Assembly: GCA_964609695.1 (NCBI GenBank)
Contig: CAZSSP010000002.1
Location: 62,001-126,000 of the forward strand
DNA length: 64,000 nt
Direction of reading: 5' to 3'
DNA from: JAGNHS01 sp964609695
GTDB lineage: Bacteria > Bdellovibrionota > UBA2428
Under the pieces are notes generated by a model. It was not told where the DNA came from and ran no database searches. It worked only from the letters and a program-made list of their open reading frames with translations. Below are positions 7,497 through 16,626 of this stretch, piece by piece. The position numbers and the translations under genes were made by a program. Within the stretch, counting starts at the first letter, position 1. Each line of letters opens with the position of its first letter.

Positions 7497-10028
7497 TTAG
7501 ATGTTGTCTGGATAGAGTTTATCCTCAAAGAAATATTCATTGGCCATTTTCCAAGCCCATTTAGAAAAGGGATTTCCAGAAACTCCTGTGCTCATAGTCC
7601 ATCTAAAATTCTTCATCTGCGGTGTGCTGCAAAATCTCATGACAGCACCGTATCCTGCTGGAAAATTTAAAGTTTCAGAAGGCGACCAAGAATAATGAAA
7701 TACACCCGGACTATCCCAGGCGCCAGGAACAGGTCTGGGGGGGCCTAGTAAACTTTCTAATAAAAACTTATTAAAGGGAGCAGGTAATTGTGCAAATGGA
7801 TGGGCCCAATCCATGTTATGAAAATTACCCCATTGCCATTTTTTTAAATCCCAGCCAAAATTTTCGCTAAGTCTCGTGAGTGATTCTTCTAGTGAAGATT
7901 TCAGCATGTTTTTAATGCTTTGCTGAGTTTCACTTTCAATAATATTGATCCACTTTGGATTGTCTAAATAGCCACCCATAATCAAATTTTCAGAAGAGCT
8001 TCCTTGCATGACCAAATTGTCGGCTGGGTAGCTGCGAGTCCAAGATCCAAAAAGATTTTCTATGTTTTTATTTCCTAAGACTTTTTGTGGAGTCCATATT
8101 TGAAGTTTAAAGTTTTCAAACCATAAAGAACTCAGTGTCGTTTGCCATGAGTCTTTAAGCGTGTTTCCATCCCAGTTCTTTAAGTCTCCTAAAATGTCGG
8201 TGCAATTTTTACTTTTGTCTGCGAATTTTTTGCAGACTTTGTCTTTATCAATATTTTTTAATTGGACTAACCATTTTGTGAGCACTTTAGAGTGACGATC
8301 TGTTTGCGAGTATTCTGGATTAAAGACAAGTTTGTCTTTTTGATTGAGAATTCCTTTCGCGCGAGTGGGTGGAATCCAATCATCCCCAAGTTTAGAGTTG
8401 AGGCTTGTGTCGGAAAAAATGGCTTGATTGGCTGTAGCCATTAAAAAACTTGATCCGTCATAAGCCTTTTCAAAGTAGGGCCGTTCTTTTGATGTAGATA
8501 TTGTTCTTATGGAAATTTTGTTTTCTGGTAGAGGAATGAAATCAACGTTGCGAGTCCTTGAGAAAATATTACCAGTTAAAATATGTCCAAAGGTATTTTT
8601 GGGACCTTGGTTCTCGATCCAACTGAAGTTGACGCTTGGGAATTGCCATTGATTATTAAAGTCATTTTTAAGATTTTCCGAACCCAAAATATTTCGATTT
8701 AGAAAAAACTCTAAAGGACTTTTTGAAAAACGCACCCCAATCCAATCCAGAGCTAGAGCTTCTTTTATTTCAAAACCATAGAGTTCTAAATAGGAATCAA
8801 CCCTAGGGCCATATGCGGTCCACTCTTCAGTTATTTTTTTATCGCTTGTGGTGCCCTCTAGAAGATTGTTGATTTTATAATTTTCTTCACGTTTCTTTGA
8901 GTTGTTTAATGAGGATGGAGAAAGTTTGATGAGGTCTTGGGTGTCGGCAAATCCAGCTAAAGTTATGCCCCATGTGAGTGAATTATTTTTTGGAATATTA
9001 TGAACTTCTCCAATCACGAGTATGGGTGAAGCGGAGAGCATGTAGCCTTTGGCTTTAACAAGATTGGGTATTTCGTAGGATATTGGAAAAAAGGGAGCGG
9101 GCCATGTGAATCTGAGATGGGTGTCGTTGCAAAGTGTGGGAGCGGTTTTAGCTCTGGGGTCGGCGACAATCCATGCGTTGGAAGCTCCAAGCTCGTCGGC
9201 ACCGAGAAGAGACTCAAGTGGATTAAATTTGAGTGCGGATTCAGTTGTGGTCTCTTGCCTTTTTTCTAGCTTAACAGAACTAAGAGTTGTTTTTGCGATT
9301 TGGGATTCTTGCAATAAATTAGGACTGAGCGCTGAAAGTTTCTTAATGTTATTTTTAACTGAATCTTGATTGTAAAGAATCCCTTCATTGGATTGATTTT
9401 TAATTGAAAGAGCATCGGCCAGTTTTTTTCCAAGCTGTGCTTGCATGGCTAGGTAGCGAGTTTCGTTGTGGACGTCGAAGGAGTGTTCCCATGCGTGGAG
9501 TCTTGAGATAGCAACAATTTGCCAAGCTTCCCATCGTGAAAGATCTTTGCGTTCTATCTGAAACAATTTATATTCAACAGGACTAGTTTGTTGTGTGTGG
9601 TCTAACCAGTAATTGCGGCCATCAACGTAGGCTTGAGATGCCGCTTTAACGATAGAGTTGTTGGGTATTTTATCCCATTCTTCGCGGCTATAGTTAGCAA
9701 ATGCTCTCATGAGCCGATCTTTAGGTAGTGCTTTCTCTCCAAACCATTCTGTAAGCTGGCCAAGAGCATAGTGACGATAGAGTTCGGTTTGGAATTCTCT
9801 ATCGTGAGCCTGTAAATAACCAAAGGCAAACCAAAGCGACTCTTGATTATCGCTTTTGATATGCCAAACACCGATTTCATTTCGCTTAGCTTCAAAAGAA
9901 AATTTTTCGTTTTGAACTTTGACTTCGCTGATGTCTTCAGACCAAGTTTTTTTTAGGTAAAGGCCGAAGAGCCAAAAACTCACAAAACCGGTCATAAAAA
10001 TTAAAAATATGATTCTAAATATTTTCAC
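7497..10028 (-). CDS. Penicillin-acylase-family N-terminal-nucleophile amidohydrolase
   Basis: An 843-residue precursor. The N-terminus has a membrane or signal segment (IIFLIFMTGFVSFWLFGLYL), consistent with periplasmic maturation. The alpha chain carries 'IKSDNQESLWFAFGYLQAHD' and 'QTELYRHYALGQLTEWFGEK', typical of the family. The autocatalytic cleavage site is visible as 'LGASNAWIVADPRAKT', where the Ser after G-A would become the nucleophile at the N-terminus of the beta chain. 'CNDTHLRFTWPAPFFPISYE' follows, as expected. Family members hydrolyse penicillins, N-acyl-homoserine lactones or acyl peptides; the substrate here is open. A Sec n-region with a long hydrophobic core could also leave it membrane-anchored. 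Confidence 0.85.
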   Translation of the reverse strand: MKIFRIIFLIFMTGFVSFWLFGLYLKKTWSEDISEVKVQNEKFSFEAKRNEIGVWHIKSDNQESLWFAFGYLQAHDREFQTELYRHYALGQLTEWFGEKALPKDRLMRAFANYSREEWDKIPNNSIVKAASQAYVDGRNYWLDHTQQTSPVEYKLFQIERKDLSRWEAWQIVAISRLHAWEHSFDVHNETRYLAMQAQLGKKLADALSIKNQSNEGILYNQDSVKNNIKKLSALSPNLLQESQIAKTTLSSVKLEKRQETTTESALKFNPLESLLGADELGASNAWIVADPRAKTAPTLCNDTHLRFTWPAPFFPISYEIPNLVKAKGYMLSASPILVIGEVHNIPKNNSLTWGITLAGFADTQDLIKLSPSSLNNSKKREENYKINNLLEGTTSDKKITEEWTAYGPRVDSYLELYGFEIKEALALDWIGVRFSKSPLEFFLNRNILGSENLKNDFNNQWQFPSVNFSWIENQGPKNTFGHILTGNIFSRTRNVDFIPLPENKISIRTISTSKERPYFEKAYDGSSFLMATANQAIFSDTSLNSKLGDDWIPPTRAKGILNQKDKLVFNPEYSQTDRHSKVLTKWLVQLKNIDKDKVCKKFADKSKNCTDILGDLKNWDGNTLKDSWQTTLSSLWFENFKLQIWTPQKVLGNKNIENLFGSWTRSYPADNLVMQGSSSENLIMGGYLDNPKWINIIESETQQSIKNMLKSSLEESLTRLSENFGWDLKKWQWGNFHNMDWAHPFAQLPAPFNKFLLESLLGPPRPVPGAWDSPGVFHYSWSPSETLNFPAGYGAVMRFCSTPQMKNFRWTMSTGVSGNPFSKWAWKMANEYFFEDKLYPDNI

Positions 10029-10060
10029 AGATTGCTTATAGAATTTCTAAATCTCCTTTG

Positions 10061-10169
10061 AAAGGCGCCTAGCGACTTTTTACAGTCGCCCCCCACCTTT
10101 ATTGCATGTTATATTTGAGTAGAAGCTAAAAGGATGGGGGGCGAGGGTAAAAAGTCGCTAGGCGCCTTT
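10061..10169. terminator. Long hairpin at the 3' end of the TonB-like gene
   Basis: Left arm 10061-10083 and right arm 10147-10169 are perfect 23-base inverted repeats (AAAGGCGCCTAGCGACTTTT at the left). An inner pair, TCGCCCCCC at 10086-10094 with GGGGGGCGA at 10136-10144, extends the stem. The right arm ends on the stop codon of the TonB-like gene, so the transcript of that gene would fold into this stem immediately after translation ends. It is unrelated in sequence to the family A hairpins. It may act as a terminator or mRNA 3' stabiliser ahead of the acylase gene. Confidence 0.7.
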
Positions 10170-11113
10170 TAGAAATGACGTGGTAGTTTTTCGGGGGGTT
10201 GGAAGCGGACTTGAAGATTTTGCTTTTGAAGCTCAATAATAAATTGCAATTTTATTTCGTAGAGTCCGTCTTTGTTGAGTAAATCAGCAGGTGGATTGTT
10301 GATGACTGGAATATCAAACAATGAAGCCACAGCAGCTTCATCAAATTCAGAGATTCCTGAACTTTTTAAAACATAAACTTTTTTAACTAAGCCATCCTTT
10401 CCTACTAAAAACGAAGTGCTTGTAACAAAATAGTCCTTGGCGCCCAACTGCGGTTTTTTTTGAAGAGCTTTGCGCACTCGGGGGTCCCATGAAGGGAGAA
10501 CTTGGTAGCGGAATCGATTGTAAAAAGATGAATAAAGATATTCATCGGTGTTGAGAATCGTTTGGGGGCCGATGGCAATATTTTTATCGAGAGAATCCAT
10601 GCTCCCAAAGGGAAGATTGTTTTTTAGTAAATTATCTCCTCGTTCTACTTGGCCAGAACTACTTTTAAATGTCATGTTTTCGTTGTTTGAACTTTTTATA
10701 CCTTTATTTTTTGAGTTCTTCTTTTTATTCACATCGGCTTCGGACGATGATGCAATCATAGGTATTGAGTAAATAGAGCCAGTTTGTGCGGCCCTATATT
10801 CTTTCTCAACACGATTTCTTTTTTCGCTCACGAGTAAAGTTTTTTTAAAATTTTCAACTTGTTTATTGGCGTAAGCACTTTCAACAACTTGTTTAGAATT
10901 ATTGAAAAGTTGATCGTAGTCATTTTGTGAGAGTAATTGGGTTTCTACGATTGAGCTTTTAAGTGGATTTTCGGCCTCAAAACTTTTTGGGAAAAACCAT
11001 GAAGAATTATAAATTAAAACTCCTAAAATTGTAATGTGTATAAAAAGAGAAAGTAAAACTCCTAGCGAAATAGACTTAAGAAATCGCTTATGTTTTTTCT
11101 TAAGTTTTTTCAT
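10169..11113 (-). CDS. TonB-like envelope energy-transducer protein
   Basis: A 314-residue protein with a basic cytoplasmic N-terminus (MKKLKKKHKRF), one membrane anchor (about residues 15-40, 'LGVLLSLFIHITILGVLIY'), a long polar periplasmic spacer and a C-terminal TonB-type domain. The latter is recognised from 'FLVGKDGLVKKVYVLKSSGI' and 'FDEAAVASLFDIPVINNPP', which match the TonB/AgmX C-terminal pattern in which a new residue block ends in a pair of strands. No ExbB, ExbD or receptor gene is adjacent. A role in motility (AgmX-like) or outer-membrane energisation are both possible. Its start overlaps the truA stop by 14 bases, so it is co-translated with truA. Confidence 0.72.
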   Translation of the reverse strand: MKKLKKKHKRFLKSISLGVLLSLFIHITILGVLIYNSSWFFPKSFEAENPLKSSIVETQLLSQNDYDQLFNNSKQVVESAYANKQVENFKKTLLVSEKRNRVEKEYRAAQTGSIYSIPMIASSSEADVNKKKNSKNKGIKSSNNENMTFKSSSGQVERGDNLLKNNLPFGSMDSLDKNIAIGPQTILNTDEYLYSSFYNRFRYQVLPSWDPRVRKALQKKPQLGAKDYFVTSTSFLVGKDGLVKKVYVLKSSGISEFDEAAVASLFDIPVINNPPADLLNKDGLYEIKLQFIIELQKQNLQVRFQPPEKLPRHF

Positions 11114-11918
11114 ATTTCACCTTTGCTAAAAAAAGACCCTGTGGAGGTGCGCAGAGTAGGCGAGGTAATTCATCGAAGGAATTGTTATGCTTGAGTTTGA
11201 GCGTTTCAGAAATAAAATGCAAATCGCGTTTTCCAGTGGCTATTTCGCAAAGTGTTCCTGTGAGGAGTCTCACCATGTGTTTTAAAAAGCCTCTTCCTCT
11301 AAATTCTAAATTGAGCTGATGTCCAAAACAAGGATCATCACCTAGGGCTTTGAGGTCAATAAGTACATTGTTAACGCATCTCTCAGTGGTTTTGACGCTT
11401 GAACCCGCAGCAGAAAAGGCAAAGAAATCGTGGGTTCCCAAGATGTCTTGGCTGGCTACTTTAATTTTATCGATTGAAAAATTATCTAAGGTCATTGGAA
11501 ACCACCAAACTTGATTTTTTAAAAAACTGGCTTTGGTGCGGCGAATGAGTATTTGGTAACGGTAATGTTTTTCAACAACACTTTCGATAGCATGAAAATT
11601 CTCGGGAGCCTCAAAACAAGAAAGAGCAGAAATTTCAGAAGGCAAAAGGGCATTTAAACTGTGCCTAATTTTTTCGGTATCCAAAGCTTCATCTTTAAAA
11701 TCGAAGTGACAAAAAAATTCTTCGGCATGCACTCCGGCGTCGGTTCGGCCACAGCCTTGTACATAAATTTTTTCAGGACTTCGAAGTAGAATTTGTAGCT
11801 TTTCTTGAATAATACTTTGAATAGAGGGCTTGTTGGCTAACTCTCGTTCTTTGTCTTGAATTTGCCATCCGCAAAACGGAGTTCCTTCAAACTCAAGCCT
11901 TAGAACGTAGCGTTTCAT
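11100..11918 (-). CDS. truA: tRNA pseudouridine(38-40) synthase
   Basis: TruA isomerises uridines 38-40 in the anticodon stem-loop of many tRNAs. The protein is 272 residues, typical for the family. It starts 'RYVLRLEFEGTPFCGWQ' and carries the catalytic-Asp motif 'GCGRTDAGVHA' near residue 60. 'HYRYQILIRR' and 'EFRGRGFLKHMVRLLTGTL' are characteristic of the C-terminal half. There is no signal peptide. The ATG overlaps the asd stop by four bases (11915-11918) and its own stop overlaps the TonB-like gene, so asd, truA and the TonB-like gene form one tightly packed unit. Confidence 0.95.
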   Translation of the reverse strand: MKRYVLRLEFEGTPFCGWQIQDKERELANKPSIQSIIQEKLQILLRSPEKIYVQGCGRTDAGVHAEEFFCHFDFKDEALDTEKIRHSLNALLPSEISALSCFEAPENFHAIESVVEKHYRYQILIRRTKASFLKNQVWWFPMTLDNFSIDKIKVASQDILGTHDFFAFSAAGSSVKTTERCVNNVLIDLKALGDDPCFGHQLNLEFRGRGFLKHMVRLLTGTLCEIATGKRDLHFISETLKLKHNNSFDELPRLLCAPPQGLFLAKVKYEKT

Positions 11919-12916
11919 GACACTTCTAAGAAATGCTTGGGGTAGGCTTGAAAAATTTGAAGAGCATTGAGCGCTGCACCCTTAAGAAGCTGGTCGCCTG
12001 CTAAAATAAAATGAAGCGTTTGATCAGTTGAAGAGTCCAAATGAAAACGACCTACTAGAACATCGTTTTGATTTTGCGCTTCGATGGGCATTGGGAAATG
12101 ATTTTTTTCCCAGTTGTCGACAACTTTTAGGCCGGGCGCTTTAAAAAATAAATCTCTTATTTCTAAAAGTGAAACATTTTCTTCGAGATCAACGGTGACA
12201 GTTTCTAAATGAGCACGTTCAACGGGAACTCGCATGCATGTGGCAGAAATCATGAGGTGACGAATTTGCAAAATTTTACGAGTTTCTTCGATGACTTTCC
12301 ATTCTTCTTCATTGTAGCCAGCGCCCACTTGCCCTTCTGCGCGGACTTTTGTGTTGTGGCTCATAATGTTTTTATTAAGAGGAAATCCAAATACGGGATA
12401 TTTTCCGGAGTCATGGCCTTCGCTTTGTTTTTTAAGTTCTTCTAGACCTTCTTTGCCCGCACCACTTGCGGCTTGATAAGTGCTTACGATGACTCTTTTA
12501 AGTCCAAGAGGTTTTAATATTTGCAGAGGAAGGCAAAGTAAAATTGAAGTGCAGTTTGGATTGGCAATATATTTCGGACCAGCCTCAAGGAGTTCGGCAT
12601 TTATTTCGGGAACCACAAGGGGAACTTCGGGGTGGAGTCTAAAGGCCGAAGAATTATCGATGACCACTTGTTTGGCCGATTTCTTTTCGCGTAATTCCAC
12701 AGCGATTTCAGATGAACTCATATTAAATACAAAATCGGCTTTGCGAAGTTCATCCCAGTTTGATGCCAAAGCTTTAATGCCTTGTTCGGGATAGTTTTGA
12801 GAAGCGTAGAGATCCATTTGGAGGGTGGAGGTTTTGGGGTTGCCCTTAATCAATTTAATAAGCTCTTGGCCTACGAGTCCGCTAGCCCCAACTACTGCGA
12901 TTCTTGTTCCTGTCAT
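11915..12916 (-). CDS. asd: Aspartate-semialdehyde dehydrogenase
   Basis: The enzyme reduces aspartyl phosphate to aspartate semialdehyde with NADPH, the branch point to lysine/diaminopimelate, threonine and methionine. The 333-residue protein begins with the nucleotide-binding loop 'RIAVVGASGLVGQELIKLI'. The active-site Cys is in 'YIANPNCTSILLCLPL', and 'TYQAASGAGKEG' and 'RVPVERAHLETVTV' are the expected substrate-site and C-terminal motifs. It is of the bacterial Asd type (LeuCH-like Gram-positive/USG-1 subgroup by overall look, a weak assignment). It is followed without gap by truA. Confidence 0.95.
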   Translation of the reverse strand: MTGTRIAVVGASGLVGQELIKLIKGNPKTSTLQMDLYASQNYPEQGIKALASNWDELRKADFVFNMSSSEIAVELREKKSAKQVVIDNSSAFRLHPEVPLVVPEINAELLEAGPKYIANPNCTSILLCLPLQILKPLGLKRVIVSTYQAASGAGKEGLEELKKQSEGHDSGKYPVFGFPLNKNIMSHNTKVRAEGQVGAGYNEEEWKVIEETRKILQIRHLMISATCMRVPVERAHLETVTVDLEENVSLLEIRDLFFKAPGLKVVDNWEKNHFPMPIEAQNQNDVLVGRFHLDSSTDQTLHFILAGDQLLKGAALNALQIFQAYPKHFLEVS

Positions 12917-13056
12917 TTTGTTTCCTCTGTGATTTTCTCTAAGAGCTTAAAATTAGCAGATCCCCATATGATTCTAAAGTAAAAAGCCCTCTAGATTCTA
13001 CCGTGTGACTAAAAGAAGGGGTTAAAAAAACCACTCTTAAGGGCGCACAGTGTTTT

Positions 13057-13842
13057 TTAAGGGCGTTTGGGGCGGGCTTTGATGGGTTTGCGGAGTAATT
13101 TGGAGAAAAAGCGAAAAATTTCAAAGACTGGGCCGCTTAGTACGTAAGTGAAATTGAGGGGAAATAGATAATGCTCAGGTTTTCGAGCCACGATAAGCAT
13201 GGCTACGATTCCAACAATCAAATAGGCAAAGCTTTTTTGAGATTTAACAAATCGTACGTCTTTAAAGCTTCGGTAACGAAAAGTTGAAATCATGTTGATG
13301 GCCAAAATAAACATAATGGCCAGCATGTATTTGTCTTTGAAGGCACTCATGGATTGAATGTCTTCGTAAAACAAAACGGCAGTGGCTACTGAACAGGCGG
13401 CTACGGGACTAGCCAGTCCCTGAAAGTAGCGTTTTTCCACATTTTGTTTTTGGACATTAAAACGGGTGAGTCGAAGAGCCGCACAGGTGAGGTAAAAAAA
13501 ACAGGCTATATATCCAAGGCGTCCGTAGGGGGAGAGTGCCCAAAAATACATGAGTAGGGCAGGAGCCACTCCGAAGCTGACCAGGTCAGACATGGAATCG
13601 TATTCTTCGCCAAATCGAGATTGAGTTTTTGTCATTCGGGCGACTCGGCCGTCGAGCCCATCGCTGAATGCAGCCATAAGAATGGCCAATGCAGAAGCTT
13701 CCCAATTGTAACGGGTAGCCGCAACAATAGAGAAAAAACCTAAAAATAAATTAGCCGTCGTGAGCAAATTAGGAAGAACAAAGGCCATCTTCCTAACGAT
13801 AGGCGGAAGCCTATCGCCTCGACGATTAGTGGGTAGTTCCAC
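13057..13842 (-). CDS. pssA: CDP-diacylglycerol--serine O-phosphatidyltransferase
   Basis: PssA condenses CDP-diacylglycerol with serine to phosphatidylserine, the precursor of phosphatidylethanolamine, in the inner membrane. The 261-residue protein has the CDP-alcohol phosphotransferase signature D-G-x-x-A-R-x8-G-x3-D-x3-D, seen in 'DGRVARMTKTQSRFGEEYDS' followed by M-S-D-L. Several hydrophobic segments follow ('LVSFGVAPALLMYFWAL', 'YLIVGIVAMLIVA'). 'MAFVLPNLLTTANLFLGFFS' near the N-terminus is typical of the PssA subgroup. The start overlaps the upstream 80-residue gene by 17 bases. The C-terminus is basic. No psd gene is present in the window. Confidence 0.92.
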   Translation of the reverse strand: MELPTNRRGDRLPPIVRKMAFVLPNLLTTANLFLGFFSIVAATRYNWEASALAILMAAFSDGLDGRVARMTKTQSRFGEEYDSMSDLVSFGVAPALLMYFWALSPYGRLGYIACFFYLTCAALRLTRFNVQKQNVEKRYFQGLASPVAACSVATAVLFYEDIQSMSAFKDKYMLAIMFILAINMISTFRYRSFKDVRFVKSQKSFAYLIVGIVAMLIVARKPEHYLFPLNFTYVLSGPVFEIFRFFSKLLRKPIKARPKRP

Positions 13843-14068
13843 CCTTCATTTCCCGTCCGCTAGATGAATTGTCTGAATGGATGACTTCATCATAATTAAG
13901 CTTATCGCAAGTATCAGACTCGTCGGGAATGTTCTTCAGATGTTCATCGAGCTGTTTTTGTGTGATCTTGCCGCTTGCAAGATTTCTAGAAACAACTCTT
14001 TTGTCGAAAAGATTTGGGTAAACAGGTGATCCTTCAGGAATAAAGTAGATGTCTTTTTTCTGCGCCAT
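13826..14068 (-). CDS. Small conserved-looking protein of unknown function
   Basis: An 80-residue soluble protein starting MAQKKDIYFIPEG, with no signal peptide, membrane segment or recognised motif. It has two cysteine-poor, charged halves; 'NLASGKITQKQLDEHLKNIP' is predicted helical. Reality as a gene is supported by position: it starts 12 bases after the fbaB stop and overlaps pssA by 17 bases, the spacing of a true operon member. Function unknown. Confidence 0.65.
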   Translation of the reverse strand: MAQKKDIYFIPEGSPVYPNLFDKRVVSRNLASGKITQKQLDEHLKNIPDESDTCDKLNYDEVIHSDNSSSGREMKGGTTH

Positions 14069-14080
14069 ATGCCAACCTAG

Positions 14081-15136
14081 TTAAGCAATTGTGATGCGTG
14101 GGTCAAGGTAAACATCTTGGATTGCATTGAGTAGGCTTAAGCCTTCTTTCCAACCCTTTTGGAAGGCCTTGCGACCCGCAATGAGACCCATTCCGCCCGC
14201 TCTTTTGTTGATCACTGCAGTTCGTACGGCGTCGCCTAGATCGCTGGCGCCCTTACTTTCACCGCCTGAATTGATGAGACCAATTTTTCCAGAGTAGCAA
14301 TTGAGCACTTGGTAACGGCAAAGGTCGATGGGATTATCAGTAGTTAGCTGAGTGTAAACTTTTTCGCTGGTCTTGCCGTGTTTAGTGGCTTTGTAACCGC
14401 CGTTGGAATCAGGAAGCTTTTGCTTGATGATGTCGGCATTGATGGTCACGCCAAGATGATTGGCTTGGCCAGTGAGATCGGCGCTGGAATGATAATCCTT
14501 GCCGTCTACTTTGAATCCATTGTTTCGTAAGTAGCACCAGAGAATTGTTGCAAGACCCATTTCGTGGGCAATTTCAAAAGCCTTAGCCACTTCAACGATT
14601 TGGCGAGTGCTTTCAGGAGATCCGAAGTAAATTGTAGCTCCAACAGCGACGCAGCCCATATCGGCCGCTTGTTTTACGCTTGAAAACATCACTTGGTCGT
14701 AGCGGTTTGGAAGACTTAAGAATTCGTTGTGGTTAATTTTTAAAATGAAGGGAATTTTATGGGCATATTTTCGAGCAGTGGCTGAGAGCACGCCTAAAGT
14801 TGTGGCCACTCCGCCGCATCCTGCTTCATGGGCAAATTTTACGATGTTTTCGGGGTCAAAAAAGGCTGGGTTGGGAGCAAAAGAAGCTCCGGCAGAGTGT
14901 TCAATTCCTTGGTCGACAGGGAAAATCGACACATAGCCAGTTCCCGCTAAGCGACCTGTATTCATAATGAGCTGAAGATTTCGCAAAACCGCGGGTGAAC
15001 GGCTTGTGTTCACCATAACTTCGTCGATCCAGTTAGGACCACGAGTGTAGATCGATTCCCGGGGGATCGCTGTACATTTGTGTTCTAAAAGGGTTTTTGA
15101 TTCGGAGCCTAGGATTTCTTGATAATCTAATGCCAT
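14081..15136 (-). CDS. fbaB: Class I fructose-bisphosphate aldolase, DhnA/FbaB type
   Basis: This Schiff-base aldolase interconverts fructose-1,6-bisphosphate with glyceraldehyde-3-phosphate and dihydroxyacetone phosphate. It is 351 residues, the size of E. coli FbaB (about 350). The TIM-barrel signatures 'VSIFPVDQGIEHSAGASFAP', 'CGGVATTLGVLS', 'FILKINHNEFL', 'GCVAVGATIYFGS' and the C-terminal phosphate site 'LINSGGESKGASDL' fit the DhnA family. The barrel lysine forming the Schiff base should lie around 'ADIIKQKLP' to 'KVYTQL', but I could not place it securely. With glpX at 20.2 kb it gives two steps of gluconeogenesis in this neighbourhood. It heads the minus-strand fbaB-small gene-pssA cluster. 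Confidence 0.9.
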   Translation of the reverse strand: MALDYQEILGSESKTLLEHKCTAIPRESIYTRGPNWIDEVMVNTSRSPAVLRNLQLIMNTGRLAGTGYVSIFPVDQGIEHSAGASFAPNPAFFDPENIVKFAHEAGCGGVATTLGVLSATARKYAHKIPFILKINHNEFLSLPNRYDQVMFSSVKQAADMGCVAVGATIYFGSPESTRQIVEVAKAFEIAHEMGLATILWCYLRNNGFKVDGKDYHSSADLTGQANHLGVTINADIIKQKLPDSNGGYKATKHGKTSEKVYTQLTTDNPIDLCRYQVLNCYSGKIGLINSGGESKGASDLGDAVRTAVINKRAGGMGLIAGRKAFQKGWKEGLSLLNAIQDVYLDPRITIA

Positions 15137-15259
15137 ATAGGCTCACTAAGTTATCTTTAAGCATTTTGAACGTCAAATTAGGCTATTGGACACTGCGTTT
15201 TTGAAGGGCCCTCATTTATGTTTGAAATGGCGCGTCAAGCATGCTTTTAAAGAGCGCCT

Positions 15260-15976
15260 ATGAAGAGAATTCTTGGACAAGCTCTATTGGTTTTATCGAT
15301 TTATTCCCATGCAAATAATACTTCCTCAAAATTCGATTTAGCTCCGTTGAACACGCTCAGCGTCCCCGAGCTCTTAGAGCGAATGGATTGGAAATCTCTC
15401 AAGGGTGCGGATGTGGCTGTTTGCCAAGAAGCGCTTACGGCAAAATTTGGCGATATGAAACTCAGTTTTCTAACTCGAATTGAAGGCACTCATGTAGAGG
15501 CTGCTAGTGTCATTAGTCATTTAGGAATTGGTGACGACATTGGAGTGGAGATTCTGGGTCCTGCCGACAAAGGAACTCATGTGGTGCTTGATCTTGGTCC
15601 TACTCATGTGAGCCAGCTTGTTTCGAATTCAAAAATTCCTATGGCTGTAAAAGTGACTCCAAATCCGCCCGTTGTAGTGGATGAATTTTTACTCAATAAA
15701 AAGGTGACTCTTGAGGTGATCGATGGTCAGTATCAAGGAAGTCTTTCGGTGACAGTGAATTCTCTTGGACAAGCTTTGATTGAGCGAAACGACGACGTGG
15801 GATTTACTTCAAAAGCTCAAATGGATGAGGCCACTCTCATGGGAATTGCTAAAGGTGAAATAGGTCCGGCAAAAATTATTTGGAAAATCACAACTGGAAA
15901 AATAAAATTACTTGGCGACAAAGCTTTTCTTTTAAAAGCTATTGATATGGTTAAGCAGCTCGCGGGAGCGAAGTAG
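15260..15976 (+). CDS. Secreted protein of unknown function
   Basis: A 238-residue protein with a Sec signal peptide (ILGQALLVLSIYSHA, cleaved before N-N-T-S). The mature part is rich in beta-prone stretches ('THVVLDLGPTHVSQLVSN', 'KVTLEVIDGQYQGSLSVTVN') and ends in a Lys-rich helix. No enzyme motif or known family was recognised. It stands alone on the plus strand, divergent from fbaB, and is probably periplasmic. Confidence 0.65.
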   Translation: MKRILGQALLVLSIYSHANNTSSKFDLAPLNTLSVPELLERMDWKSLKGADVAVCQEALTAKFGDMKLSFLTRIEGTHVEAASVISHLGIGDDIGVEILGPADKGTHVVLDLGPTHVSQLVSNSKIPMAVKVTPNPPVVVDEFLLNKKVTLEVIDGQYQGSLSVTVNSLGQALIERNDDVGFTSKAQMDEATLMGIAKGEIGPAKIIWKITTGKIKLLGDKAFLLKAIDMVKQLAGAK

Positions 15977-16020
15977 AATAGCAGGCCCGTTATTTAGAAC
16001 TCACTCGAAAAATTAAAATT

Positions 16021-16542
16021 TTATTTTTCTAAATTTTGAGGGATTTTAGTATTCTTCCAAAACTCAGTATTATTGGCAGCCCCTTTTGCTTGGTCGCTTT
16101 CTAGTGCGGCTTCATAAGTTTTTTTATTGAGTTCTAAGATAACTTTATTTTCGATTTCACGCGATTCTTTTATTTGGGGTTGTTTTAAATTTCTTTTTTC
16201 TGTGATTATGGAAAATTTATAAATTTCATTTGCTATGTAAGACGGTTTGCAAGAATTAAGTTTATTAAAGAGATAATCGGCGAATTCTTCGGGTGTTCTA
16301 TTTTCTAAGTATTTTTCTGCTGTTTCTCGATATTTTAAGAACGGATTAGTACCATGTGGGTTTTTATACATTTCAAATTTACCTGGAGGAAGTAAATCTT
16401 TATATTTATATTCAATTGCTGGGCTAATTTTTTTATCGGCAGCTGCAGCTTTATTCTCCGGCGAGAGACCATCCGCTCTAATCTCAAAGTTAAAAGTTGA
16501 AACAAAACTGATAACGATTAATGAATGAATATAATTTTTCAT
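16021..16542 (-). CDS. Small secreted protein of unknown function
   Basis: A 173-residue protein with an N-terminal export signal (HSLIVISFVSTFNFEIRA, cleavage probably before D-G-L-S). The mature protein is charged, helical and Lys/Glu-rich, with one Cys in 'LNSCKPSYIANEI'. No known domain is visible. It converges with the preceding secreted gene (45 bases apart), and a small hairpin separates it from the sigma-54 activator gene. Codon usage looks more AT-rich than the adjoining regulator genes. Confidence 0.6.
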   Translation of the reverse strand: MKNYIHSLIVISFVSTFNFEIRADGLSPENKAAAADKKISPAIEYKYKDLLPPGKFEMYKNPHGTNPFLKYRETAEKYLENRTPEEFADYLFNKLNSCKPSYIANEIYKFSIITEKRNLKQPQIKESREIENKVILELNKKTYEAALESDQAKGAANNTEFWKNTKIPQNLEK

Positions 16543-16600
16543 TTTTGAGGCCCCCAGAAGTTAAATACTAACTTAAACATTTTGCTAATTTCAAATTAAG

Positions 16601-16625
16601 ATTGGGTTAATCTTCTTAACCTAAT
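16601..16625. terminator. Small hairpin after the sigma-54 activator gene
   Basis: ATTGGGTTAA (16601-16610) pairs with TTAACCTAAT (16616-16625) with one mismatch and a 5-base loop. It abuts the stop codon of the minus-strand activator gene (16627) and is followed on that strand by an AT-rich run but no clean T tract, so it is only a candidate terminator. Confidence 0.4.
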
Positions 16626-16626
16626 T

